Shown here: piece by piece, positions 23,226 through 35,067 of the stretch
Position numbering within the stretch: the first letter of the stretch is position 1
Layout of the letters: the number at the start of each line of letters is the position of its first letter
Source of the DNA: Symsagittifera roscoffensis
Lineage: Eukaryota > Xenacoelomorpha > Acoela > Convolutidae
NCBI RefSeq assembly: GCF_963678635.1
Contig: NW_026971055.1
Span: 172,473-236,472 of the forward strand
Direction of reading: 5' to 3'
DNA: 64,000 nucleotides
Notes under the pieces: model-generated
Seen by the model: only the letters and a program-made list of their open reading frames with translations
The model's database searches: none
Told to the model about the DNA's origin: nothing
Translations under genes and position numbers: made by a program

Positions 23226-24390
23226 AAGTATTGCTTAATGCAGACAAAAACTGCAAGACCACAAACAGCATAAACCACAAAATTACAAAGAACCAAATAA
23301 ATCATTCTATCAATACATGGAGAAAGATCAAAATTTACCAAACAAAAACAATCATATCAACAACAGCTCTGGAAAACCACTACAAAACAGCTCAAATCAT
23401 TTATGAAATCAATCACTTTATAATTCTAACTACAGAGGTAAGGTCACCAGATGAAAAAAAAATCACGAAATTCCTCACAAAATCGATATAGTCGAACACA
23501 CAGTAGAAATAACCATTATCGAAATAATTATTCACGTTCAAACACAAACAAACAGAATTATTCGTTTGATATCAGTTCCCAATCACATCAAGAAATTCTT
23601 CATACAATAGATATAGAAATTATTCCAACAATAGGAACAGAAGTTATTCAAATAATCGAAATCAGCAATATAATAATCGATCACGAGAATATTCAAACAA
23701 TAAATCAAATAACCAAAGATCCAACCACAACAATTATCAAACTAGATCACGAGATAGTTCACAAAATAGGAATTCAAACTATAGACAAAGAAACTAATCC
23801 CAATCACCTCATAGAAATAACACACGTTATCCAGATTCTCAAAATAAATATAAGTGTATTACACCAAAACATCAGAGACAAATAAATCAAGTACAAACAA
23901 CTGGTGAAACAAATTCAAACCCCCTGGTATTGAAAACACAGAGATTATTGAGTTACATTTAAATCAAATAAATTTTGAATCCACAGACAGTGAAAGTGAT
24001 ATAGAAAACACACTATTAGTCAACATGATAGAAGTTGAAAATGATTATGAAACGGTTACATACGAACAACCTTTTCATTCACAAATTTACGAGAATCATT
24101 TGGAATTACTTTTAAATTATCACATTAGACCTAAAAGTAATAACAAACCAATAGAACAAATAGTAAATGAAGAAACAACATCACAACAACCTGAAAAAGA
24201 ACAAACACCATGTTCTAGTACACATCACATTCACGAGAATACACCAAAAGAACCACCAAAAGAAAAAATTTGGACAATCCTCTTTCTTTTAGAAAGTCGA
24301 AAATGTGAAGCTTTTCAACCACCAGACCTTGAAACAGATTTTTTAATAGACTCTGGAGCAGAATCAAATATCATTAAAATTCCAACTTAG
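23226..24390 (+). pseudogene. Old gag-pol relic: Gag tail and protease
   Basis: Starts exactly where the zinc knuckle ended in a decayed copy (TATTGCTTAATG, as at 26894). It continues with Asn/Arg-rich Gag tail coding, most of it open only in a shifted frame, and reaches the protease motif DFLIDSGAESNI near 24338-24379, followed by a stop where the young protein continues. It aligns with about residues 850-1240 of the young Gag-Pol. Confidence 0.75.
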
Positions 24391-25122
24391 AATGAAATCA
24401 AAATCCTACACTTAAGAATAACATCCATAAAAACAACAAGTAGACTAGCAACAGCACAAGGCTCATCCCCAAACACTTATGGAGTAATTCAACTTTTACT
24501 TGTTCCCACTAAAACAATGGAACAGAAAAAACTTCTCAAAAAACCATTTAAACAGATATTTCATATCACAGATATAAAACACAATTTTATTTGAATTCCA
24601 TTCATCACAAAGTATATACCAACTTTTAATATATTAGATAGAAAAATTAAAATAAGAGATAAATATACAAGAATGCAAAACACCGCTTTAACATTCTTCC
24701 AAAGCATGAACAAATAACCACCATTCAGTTCAAAATATTAGTCAATCTATAATAAAGAAAGAAAACATCTCAAACCACTTTCAGGTTATATTTATGAATT
24801 TCCAAATAAACAAGTTCACCAGTACGACAAAAATCAAAATAGCCAACATCTCTTTATGTCAGAATTTGAATTTAGACCAATTCACATATTTTTTAGAGTA
24901 ACAATTTCATCCGTTAAATACATGAAAAACTCAATTTCCGATATTATTTCTCTACACGTGTATAACAATTCACCATACAAAAGCACCTTACTCTTAGGAC
25001 TCTAAGGATATTGTAAAACTAATGCAACAACTTCCCGCACAAAAGAAGTAGCATACAGAGTGAATAATATACTACAACTACTAGTTTAATGTCAGTCAAC
25101 AATCCTCGATGAAGAACTATCA
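24391..25122 (+). pseudogene. Old gag-pol relic: protease to RT connection
   Basis: Matches the young Gag-Pol between protease and RT (for example FKQIFHITDIK, KPLSG, FEFRPIH and HVYNNSPYK), interrupted by several stops. The boundary of the 10.5-kb tandem unit falls inside it at 24565. Confidence 0.72.
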
Positions 25123-26110
25123 ATGAATAATATGATAAGTAATGAAAAAAGGAACACAGACTTTTTCACAAAACCACCTTATTTTAAACCAACATTCAAA
25201 AAAATACACGATACAGAACAACAACAAAAATTCTTGGTAATACTCAACTTTCAACACTCCCAATTAACACAGAGTGAATTTGAAAAGAAAGCCGATTTAC
25301 TTTTAAAACAACCAAAAGTTTATGCAACATCTACACTTGACGTTGGAAAAATAATTTCACCACTACTTTTAACCTGAAACCTTTCAAAAAACAACGAGCA
25401 ATTAAAGTACCAATTCATTTACATGACAAAGTTAAAAGACTTCTTGACATTCTAGAACAATACGAAATTATATCCCCAGCAAATAAAGAAGAACATTCGA
25501 AAGGAAACACCTTTGTTAACCCTGTTATTATCCTCGCCAGAGGAGAATCATTAAAAACAGTTCTAGATGCTAGATATCTCAATTCACTAACTGATGAATC
25601 CAAATCTAATTGGCCAATAGAACCAATCCAAATAATTTTAACAAAAATTTTTATTTTAGTCACAAAATATCATTTGACACAAAAGGACCAATTTCACCAT
25701 CTTCAGAAGGAAACTCATAAATAATGGTAGTTGTTGAAGCATTTACACATTATGTAGCACTTAACCCAGTACCCCATTGTAATGCTTATCATGCATATAC
25801 AACACTCTACGAACACCGGATAGCTAAATTTGGATTACACGAAATTTTAGTCACAGACAGTGGCACTGAATTTAAACATACGAAATTTTATCCCCAGAAA
25901 ATAAAAAAGAACACCCAAAAGGAAACACCTTTATTAAGACTGTTATTATCCTCGCCAAAGGAGAATCATTTAAAAAGTTCTAGATTCTAGATATCTCAAT
26001 TCACTAATTGATGAATCCATAGGTAATTGGCCAATAGAACCAATCCAGATAATTTTAACAAAAATAACCGAAATATTTCACAACCGTAGACATGAATAGT
26101 GCATATAACC
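25123..26110 (+). pseudogene. Old gag-pol relic: RT / integrase / RT mosaic
   Basis: RT finger sequence (25123-25645, ending at WPIEPIQIILTKI) jumps to integrase core sequence (about 25650-25880, KDQFHH then TDSGTEF), then back to RT (from about 25895) up to MNSAYNQMP. Both jumps lie at short shared sequences. There are frameshifts and stops throughout; no enzyme can be made. Confidence 0.75.
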
Positions 26111-26903
26111 AAATGCCAAACGCCGTAGAATCCCTACAGATGACTATGAATCCATACCTCATGAGTGGATCATCAAAACAATCAAACAAGCCATTGATGG
26201 TATTCACTGGCGCAGATCCTGAATATTCTGTGGAAGATTAATTAAATGCAGTCACGGCAAATTTAATTTTAAACATAGCACCTGAACCCATAAATACGCC
26301 AATCCGCCAGAATTGGATACATAGACGCAAAGCGTTAATACAAACCACACTTAATGGCGCAGCTCAAAAATGGTTTTCAGTTCTACCTATAGAAATAAAA
26401 TCAGATTGGAGAAGATTCACACAAGAATTTTCAAAAATGTTTGATTCAGAAAGGAACAAACAACATCAAAAAATTTTATGTAAATAAACTCGCAGACTAC
26501 CAAATGAAACGATCAAACAATTAGCAGTAAGGATCGAAACACTAGTCCGAAAAGCATAATCACTAAAAACTCATGATTATAAAAACATAAAAATGACAGA
26601 AATTTTAATGATGACTCGAACTCCTCAATAACGAGATCTAGATTTCAGAAAACTTGTAGGTAAACTAGAACAAGCTAAATCCCTATGAAACTACAAGAAA
26701 CAGAATATCTCAAATTAAAGTACGTTAATAATATTCAAACAACAACAACACAAATAAATAATATACATAAATCAGACACAGATTTATCCGAAAAAATCAC
26801 TGAAATTCTGAATATATTTGAGAAAATTCCACATTTTAAAGTTGAACCATCATTTAAAAAATGGTGTAACTATTGCCGAAGATACGGACACAGTATTGCT
26901 TAA
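26111..26903 (+). pseudogene. Old gag relic: capsid region and broken zinc knuckle
   Basis: RT sequence is fused directly to Gag at AVESLQMTMNPYLM. The capsid-like retrotransposon Gag region follows (VFTGADPEYSVED, then WIHRRKALIQT and GAAQKWFSVLP). The knuckle at the end reads CNYCRRYGHSIA and then a stop, so the last Cys of CX2CX4HX4C is lost. Many in-frame stops. Confidence 0.75.
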
Positions 26904-28083
26904 TGCAGACAAAAACAGCAAGACCACAAACAGCATGAACCACAAAATTACAAATAAACGAATAAATCATTCTTTCAATACATGAAGAAAGATCAAAATT
27001 TACCAAACAAAAAAAATCATATTAACAACAGCTCTTGAAAACCACTACCAAACAGCTCAAATCATTCAAAAAATCAATCACCTTATAATTCTAACTACAG
27101 AGGTAGATCACCAGATAAATAAAATCACGAAATTCCTCACAAAATTGATATAGTTGATCACACAGTAGAAATAACCATTAACGAAATAATTATTCACGTT
27201 CAAACACCAACAGACAGAACTATTCTTTTGATACCAGTTCCCAATCACATCCAAGGAATAGACACTACTCAAATGATAGATCAAGAAACTCTTCATGCAA
27301 TAGATATAGAAATTATTCCAACAATAGGAACAGAAGTTATTCAAATAATCGAAATCAGCAATATAAAAATCGATCACGAGAATATTCAAACAATAAATCA
27401 AATCACCAAAGATCCAATCACAACAATTATCAAACTAGATCACGAGATAGTTCACAAAATAGGGATTCAAACTATAGACAAAGAAACTACTTCCAATCAC
27501 CTCATAGAAATAACACACGTTATCCAGATTCTCAAAATAAATATAAGTGTATTACACCAAAACATCAGAGACAAATAAATCAAGTGCAAACAACTGGTGA
27601 AACAAATTCAGAATCCCCTGGTATTGAAAACACAGAGACTACTGAGTTACATTTAAATCAAATAAATTGTGAATCCACAGACAGTGAAAGTGATATAGAA
27701 AACACACTTTTAGTCAACGTGATAGAAGTTGAAAATGATTATTAATCGGTTACATACGAACATGCTTTTCATTTACAAATTTACGAGAATCATTTGGAAT
27801 TACTTTTAAATTATCACATTAGACCTAAAAGTAATAACATAGCAATAGAAAAAATAGTAAATGAAGAAACAACATCACAACAACCTGAAAAAGAACAAAC
27901 ACCATGTTCTAGTACACATCACATTCACCAGAATACACCAAAAGAACCACCAAACGAAAAAATTTGGACAATCCTCTTTCTTTTAGAAAGTCGAAAATGT
28001 GAAGATTTTCAACCACCAGACCTTGAAATAGATTTTTTAATAGACTCTGGAGCAGAATCAAATATCATTAATTTTTCAACTTA
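26904..28083 (+). pseudogene. Old gag-pol relic: Gag tail and protease, second piece in copy 1
   Basis: Repeats the content of 23226-24390 about 3.67 kb further on: Asn/Arg-rich tail, then DFLIDSGAESNI just before a stop near 28080. This indicates an earlier duplication inside the cluster. Confidence 0.72.
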
Positions 28084-28806
28084 GAATGAAATCAGAATCC
28101 TACACTCAAGAATAACACCCATAAAAACAACAAGTAGACTAGCAACAGCACAAGGCTCAACCCTAACAAATTATGGAATATTTCAACTTTTACTTGTTCC
28201 CACTAAAACAATGGAACAGAACTTCTCAAAAAACCATTTAAACAGATATTCCATATCGCAGATATAAAACACAGTTTTATTGGAGTTCCATTCATCACAA
28301 AATATATACCAACTGTTAATATATTAGATAGTAAAACTAATATAAGAGATAAAAGAATGCAAAACACCGCTTTAACTTTCTTCCAAAGAATGAACAAATA
28401 GCCACCATTCTTTTCAAAATTTTACTCCATCTATAATAAAGAAAGAAAACATCTCAAACCACTTTCAGGTTATATTTATGAACTTCCAAATAAACAAGTT
28501 CACCAGTACGACAAAAAGCAAAATAGCCAACATCTCTTCATGTCAGAATTTGAATTTAGACCAATTCACATATTTTTTAGAGAAACAATTTCATCCGTAA
28601 AATACATGAAAAACTCAAATTCCGATATTATTTCTCTACACGTGTATAACAATTCACCATACAAAATCACCTTACCCTTAGGACTCTAAGGATATTGCAA
28701 AACTAATGCAACAACTTCCCGCATAAAAGAAGTAGCATACAGAGTGAATAATATACTAAAACTACTAGATATATGTCAGTCAAAAATCCTCGATGAAGAA
28801 CTATAA
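28084..28806 (+). pseudogene. Old gag-pol relic: protease to RT connection, second piece
   Basis: Second version of 24391-25122 with its own indels (for example loss of a few bases near 28220). No complete frame. Confidence 0.68.
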
Positions 28807-30231
28807 ATGAATAATATAATAAGTAATGAAAAAAGGAACACAGACTATTTCACAAAAATACCCTATTTTAAACCAACATTCAAAAAATTACACTATACAG
28901 AACAACAACAAAAATTCTTGGTAATGCTCAATTTTCAACACTCCCAATTAACACAGAAGGAATTTGAAAAGGTAGCCGATTTACTTTACAAACATCCAAA
29001 AGTTTATGCAACATCTAAATTTGACGTTGGAAAAATAACTTCACCACTACTTAAAACCTTGAAACCTGACGCAGTTTTCAAAAAACAACGAGCAAGTAAA
29101 GCACCAATTCATTTACATGACAAAGTCAAAAGAATAGTCTAGAAGAATACGAAATTATATCCCCAGCAAATAAAGAAGAACAACCGAAAGGAAACAGCTG
29201 GATTAACCCTGTTATTATCCTCGCCAAAGGAGAATCATTAAAAATAGTTCTAGATGCTAGATATCTCAATTCACTAATTGATGAATCCAGATCTAATTGG
29301 CCAATAGAACCAATCCAAGTAATTTTAACAAAAATTTTGATTTTAATCACAGAATATCATTTGACACAAAAGGACCAATTTCACCATCTTCAGAAGGAAA
29401 CTCATAAATAATGATAGTTGTTGAAGCATTCACACATTATGTAGCACTTAACCCAGTACCCCATTGTAATGCTTATCATGCATATACAACACTCTACAAC
29501 ACCGGATAGCTAAATTTGGATTACGCCAAATTTTAGTCACAGACAATGGCACTGAATTTAAACATACGAAACTTTATCCCCAGAAAACAAAAAAAGAACA
29601 ACCAAAAGGAAACACTTTTATTAACACTGTTCTTATCCTCGCCAAATGAGAATCACTAAAAAAAGTTCTAGATGCACTAATTGATGAATCCAAAGGTAAG
29701 TGGCCAATAGAACCAATCCAAGTAATTTTAACAAAAATAAACGATAAATATTTTACAACCGCAGACATGAATAGTGCATATAACCAAATGCCACCAGACG
29801 AACAATCACGACGACTAACACAATTCGTTATTGGAAATCAACAATACGAATTTAATAGATTATTCTAAGGTATATTCATAGGACCAGCAGCTTTCTCAGC
29901 CTTTATGGGTAAAATTTTTAGACCACTCATACTTAGTAAAAACGCAATCAAATTTGTAGACGATAATTTTATGCAATCACAAACAAAAGATGAAATGTTC
30001 AAAGTTCTAGAAAATTATCATCAAAATCTACAAAACGAAAACATGAAAACAGCCCCAGATAAATCACTTTTTTTCTTAACACGCGTAAATTTTCTTGGAC
30101 ACATTGTAGAAAAAGACACTAAAACCCCACTGAAATCGCGAATTGACGTAACTCAAAAAGTTAAACCACCAACAAAGAAAAAAAATAAAAGAATTTCTTG
30201 GAATGTTAAATTTCTTAAGTAATTAAATATA
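28807..30231 (+). pseudogene. Old gag-pol relic: RT with integrase insertion and RT palm
   Basis: RT fingers (28807-29340), integrase piece (about 29345-29575), RT again (from about 29577) and then the palm. The catalytic motif reads FVDD (about 29950) in place of the YLDD of the young element. The sequence at 29098-29101 (AAAG) is the undisturbed counterpart of the site where the 18.9-kb element inserted in the second copy. Confidence 0.75.
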
Positions 30232-31604
30232 TAAAATGCAATTATACTTAAGGCCATTCTATATTATTCTTAGACAACAAAAAAGTTTTGAATGGACAAC
30301 AAAACACCAAACACGATTTCAAAAAATCAAAAAAATAAAACGATCCCACAGCAGCAATAATACGGAGCAGCAATAATACAATCCCACAGTGGAACAAATA
30401 AAATGAATCTTTTTTCAGCAAACTCTCGCCTTATTACCCAAGCTGAACTACGACTCTCTACTCTTATGAGAGAGTGCACAGCTATAACATGAATCATATA
30501 ACAGAATTTGAATTTTTGATAGTTGGATCCAAACATCCAACAGTTTTGTTCACATACCATAAACCTATCATTTTTCTTTTTACACAAAAATCAAATCCAA
30601 ACCATAGATTTTATAGATTTCAACTAATACTAATGAAATTTCCAAACTTACACCAAGTATGGACAGCAGGAAAAAACCTTGCATTACCTGATAACCTTAG
30701 TAGAAATACACCACCTGAACTATTACCAAGAAAAAGAACAGTTGAAGTACCCCGAAATATAAAATTTTATCTCGCCAAAAATGAAATTTCACCACGATTA
30801 GAATGTAAAAAAAAACTGACATCGATCAGTCACAAATAACCAATCTACAACTTTTGCACTCTATTTAGATTGTCAAAACAACCATTATGAAGTTGATTTG
30901 TTAAGCAGATCTACTTTTAAACCAATTCCATATTCACATTGGACCAAAAATAATACTCAACAAGAACAACAACCATATAAAAAAGACTCATTCCCTTTAA
31001 TAAAAAAGGAAAATCTAACTGATACCATAAACCTATCAGAACGTTACCAATTGATTCAAAATACAGGATAAATCAAGTTTTTAATCTTCATGATCCACTT
31101 GATACATTACCCCTATCAAAAATCGAAGGAGAAAATATTTTTCTACCAACAACAGAAAAAATTAAACTCGAATTATTACGGAAATACCAAAATCTTAACC
31201 CCGTCTTTAGACAACTCAAATCATGGCAAAATAAAAAACAAAGCCATTAAAAGCTGATACCACAATCTTAGGAAACAAAACATTCCTTAGATACTTCAGA
31301 AAATTTAATAACACCACCATAAATGAAAACACAGACATTCTAGAATATCAAACACCTGACTTTAAAGTACCATGTCTACCTTTAAGTATGATGTTAATCG
31401 CATTCAACACTTCCCACACCTTAAATACAAAAGGACATTCGGATCAGAAAAAAAACATATCCAAATTTTATACAAAATGTTTGTTTCCCTAATGCACCAA
31501 TTTGGATAAAGTATGATGCAACGATTGTACATTAATCCAATTAAATAAACCCTATCCAAATCAAAAACAAAACGCAGAAAAACAAGATTTTAAAAGACAA
31601 AGTC
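30232..31604 (+). pseudogene. Old gag-pol relic: RNase H and connection to integrase
   Basis: Contains RNase H end motifs (FLIVGSKHPTVLFTYHKPI, then NLALPDNLSRNTPPELL) after a deletion that removed the first catalytic Asp region (about 30320-30380). It continues through the spacer to the zinc-domain region, with stops. Confidence 0.72.
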
Positions 31605-32420
31605 TTTTTATTTTAATCACAGAATATCATTTGACACAAACGGACCAATTTCCCATCTTCAGAAGGAAACTCATAATGAATTGTTATTGTTGATGTATTT
31701 ACACAATATGTAGCACTTAACCCAGTACCCCATTGTAATGCTTATCATGCATATGCAACACTCTACGAACACCGGATAGCTAAATTTGGATTACCCGAAG
31801 TTTTTCTCACAGACAATGGCACTGAATTTAATAATACGAAAATATATCCCCAGCAAATAAAAACGAACAACCGAAAGGAAACACTTTTATTAATCCTGTT
31901 ACTATCCTCACCAAAGGAGAATCGCTAAAAATAGCTCCAGATGCTAGATACCTCAATTCACTAATTGAAGAATCCAAAAGTAATTGGCCAATAGAACCAA
32001 TCCAAGTAAATTTAACAAAAATCTTTATTTTAATCACAGAATCTCATTTGACACAAAAGGACCATTTTCACCATCTTCAGAAGGAAGCTCATATAAAATG
32101 GTAATTGTTTATGCTTTTACACGTTATGTGGCACTCAACCCAGTACCCCATTGTAAGGATTATCTTGCGTATACAACACTCTATGAACACCGGATAGCTA
32201 TATTTGGATTACCCCAAATTGTAGTCACAGACAATGGCACTGAATTTAATAATAATGAATTCATCACACTATGCCACTCTTCTAACATTAAACACAAACC
32301 AAGTACATCTCATGCGCCTTGGACAAATGGATTAGTCGAAGGTATGAACCGTTCATTACAAGAATATCTCAGATGTATCATTAATGGAAATGAAAAGAAA
32401 AAGACATTAAATCCCCACTG
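31605..32420 (+). pseudogene. Old gag-pol relic: integrase / RT / integrase mosaic
   Basis: Integrase core (to about 31845), an RT piece (about 31845-32025), then integrase core again (about 32030-32400) with TDNGTEF, then TSHAPWTNGLVEGMNRS. The last piece keeps the second Asp and the Glu of DD35E before switching at 32400 to late RT sequence. Confidence 0.75.
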
Positions 32421-33960
32421 AAATCGCGAATTGACGTAATTCCAAAAGTTAAACCACCAACAAATAAAAAAAATAAAAGAATTTCTTGGAATGTTAAATT
32501 TCTTAATTATTATATATATAAAATGCAATTATACTTAAGGCCATTCTATAATATTCTTAGACAACAAAATATCTTTGAATGGACAACAGAACACCAAACA
32601 CGATTTGAAGAAATCAAAAAATTTTCTCACTGAACAAATTGTAAACACAATCCCAGATCTAAATCAACCATTTTATGCAATGTGCGATGCTTCAAATTTT
32701 GGCATCGGAGCAGCAATGATACAATCCCACAGTGGAACAAATAAAATGAACCTTATTTCAGCAAACTCTCGCCTTATTACCCAAGCTGATCTACGACTCT
32801 CTACCCTTGTGAGAGAGTGCACAGCTATAACATGAATCATATAACATAATATGAATTTTTGATACTTGGATCCAAACATCCAACAATTTTGTTTACAGAC
32901 CATAAACCTATCATTTTTTTTTACACAAAAATCAAATCCAAACCATAGAGTTTATAGATTTCAGCTAATTCTAATGAAATTTCCAAACTTACACCAAGTA
33001 TGGACAGCAGGAAAAAACTTTGCACTACCTGATAACCTTACTAGAAATACACCACCTGAACTATTAAAAAGAAAAACAACAGTTGAAGTACCACGAAACA
33101 TAAAATTTTATCTCGCCAAAGACGAAATTTCACCACGATTAGAATGTAAATATGCAAAAAAAACTGACATCAATCAGTCACAAATAAACAACCTACAACA
33201 TTTTGCACTCTATTTATATCGTCAAAACAACCGTTATGAAGATGATTTGTTAAGCACATCTACATTTAAACCAATTCCATATTCACATTGGACCAAAAAT
33301 AATACTCAACAAAAACAACAACCACATAAAAAAGACCCATTCCCTTTAATAAGAAAGGAAAATCTAACTGATACCATAAACCTATCAGAACGTTACCAAT
33401 TGATTCAAAATACAGGATAAATCAAGTTGTTAATCTTCATGATCCACTTGATACAATAACCCTGTCAAAAATCGAAATAGAAAATATTTTTCTGCCAACA
33501 ACAGAAAAAATTACACTCGAAATAATACGGAAATACCAAAACCTTAACCCCGTCTTTAGCAACTCAAATCATGGCAAAAATATAAAACAAAGCCAACAAA
33601 AGCTGATACCACAATCTTAAGAAACAAAACACTCCTTAGATACTTCAGAAAATTTAATAACACCACCATAAATGAAAACACAGACATTCTAGAATATCAA
33701 ACACATGACTTTAAAGTACCATGTCTACCTTTAAGTTTGATGTTAATCGCATTCAACACTTCCCACACCTTAAATACAAAAATACATTCCGGATCAGAAT
33801 AAACATATCCAAATTTTATACAAAATGTTTATTTCCCTAATGCACCAATTTGGATAAATTTATTATGCAACGATTGTATGTTAGGCCAATTAAATAAACC
33901 CTATCCAAATCAAAAACAAAACGCAGAAAAACAAGATTTTAAAAGACAAAGTCTTTTTTT
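32421..33960 (+). pseudogene. Old gag-pol relic: second RNase H block
   Basis: Here RNase H keeps FYAMCDASNFGIGAAM with the first catalytic Asp, then TDHKPI is shifted by one base, then FALPDNLTRNTPPELL. This is the less deleted partner of 30232-31604, offset about 2.34 kb. Confidence 0.72.
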
Positions 33961-35067
33961 TAATCACAGAGTATCATTTGACACAAACGGACCAATTTAC
34001 CATCTTCATAAATAATGGTAATTGTTGATGCATTTACACATTATGTAGCAACTAACCCAGTACCCCAATGTAATGCTTATCATGCATATGCAACACTCTA
34101 CGAACACCGGGTAGCTAAATTTGGATTACCCGAAGTTTTTCTCACAGACAATGGCACTGAATTTAATAATACGAAAATATATCCCCAGCAAATAAAAACG
34201 AACAACCGAAAGGAAACACTTTTATTAATCCTGTTATTATCCTCGCCAAAGGAGAATCACTAAAAATAGCTCTAGATGCTAGATACCTCCATTCACTAAT
34301 TGATGAATCCAAATGTAATTGGCCAATAGAACCAATCCGAGTAGTTTTAACAAAAATCTTTATTTTAATCACAGAATATCATTTGACATTTGACCAATTT
34401 CACCATCTTCAGAAGGAAACTCATATAATGGTAAATGTTGATGCATTTACACGTTATGTAGCACTTAAGCCAGTACCCCATTGTAATGATTATCATGCAT
34501 ATACAACACTCTACGAACACCCGATAGCTAAATTCGGATTACCCCAAATTTTAGTCACAGACAATGGCACTGATTTTAACAATAATGAAATCATCACATT
34601 AAGCCACTTTTATAACATTAAACACAAACCACGTACATCTCATGCTCCTTGGACAAATGGATTAGTCGAAGCTATGAACCGTTCATTACAAGAATATCTC
34701 AGATGTATCATTAATGGAAATGATACCCGATATACTGAATGGTCAGCAGATGTAAAATTATTCCCAATTTCATAAAATTCACAAATTACGACAAAATTAG
34801 GAATCTCAACGTACGAAATTGTATTCAACCAAAAATCACGTTAACCAATAATGTTTACAGAAAACGCCCATAAAAATGCACAAGGTTATTGTCAACCAAA
34901 CAAAGATTCAGTTTGTTGTAATCTACCACAACATACCCACGATGAGGACCACTGTCATCATCCACAAAGTTTAAAGTTAGCTTCCGGTACCCACACCGAA
35001 TGGATTTTAAATAAAGAGAAAAAACACAATGAAATTTATCAAAAAATAACAAAAACATTGCTACAAC
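33961..35067 (+). pseudogene. Old gag-pol relic: integrase / RT / integrase mosaic with integrase C-terminal part
   Basis: Same jump pattern as at 31.6 kb; the second integrase piece (34385-34775) runs through TDNGTDF and TNGLVEAMNRS to WSADVKLFP, so it extends past the catalytic Glu. The C-terminal region with NAHKNAQGYCQPN follows and stops at the tandem-unit junction (35067/35068). Confidence 0.75.

Larger units (their letters stand above)
20687..23226. repeat. Large inverted repeat, arms about 1.1 kb, spacer about 0.3 kb
   Basis: The left arm (about 20687-21810: flank, LTR b, leader in plus sense) is the reverse complement of the right arm (about 22110-23226: leader, LTR c, flank in minus sense). 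The short frames at 21275-21499 (plus) and 22415-22621 (minus) encode almost the same peptide, which shows the symmetry. The spacer holds the leader hairpin cassette. Arms differ by scattered substitutions and small indels. Confidence 0.78.
24565..35067. repeat. Tandem duplication unit, copy 1 (10,503 bp)
   Basis: Sequence from ATCACAGATATAAAACAC at 24565 recurs at 35068 and runs nearly identically from there. Matching frames lie about 10.5 kb apart (25123 and 35626, 26685 and 37188, 27228 and 37731). After the nested insertion the match resumes at 58444. The unit is itself a mosaic of gag-pol pieces, with an internal duplication of about 2.34 kb (30.2-31.85 kb against 32.5-34.2 kb). Confidence 0.85.

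Noticed and set aside
31984..32421. Functional integrase fragment with intact DDE residues
   Set aside because: Begins in RT sequence, lacks zinc and C-terminal domains and has no promoter or ORF context; the same chimera is duplicated at 61331.
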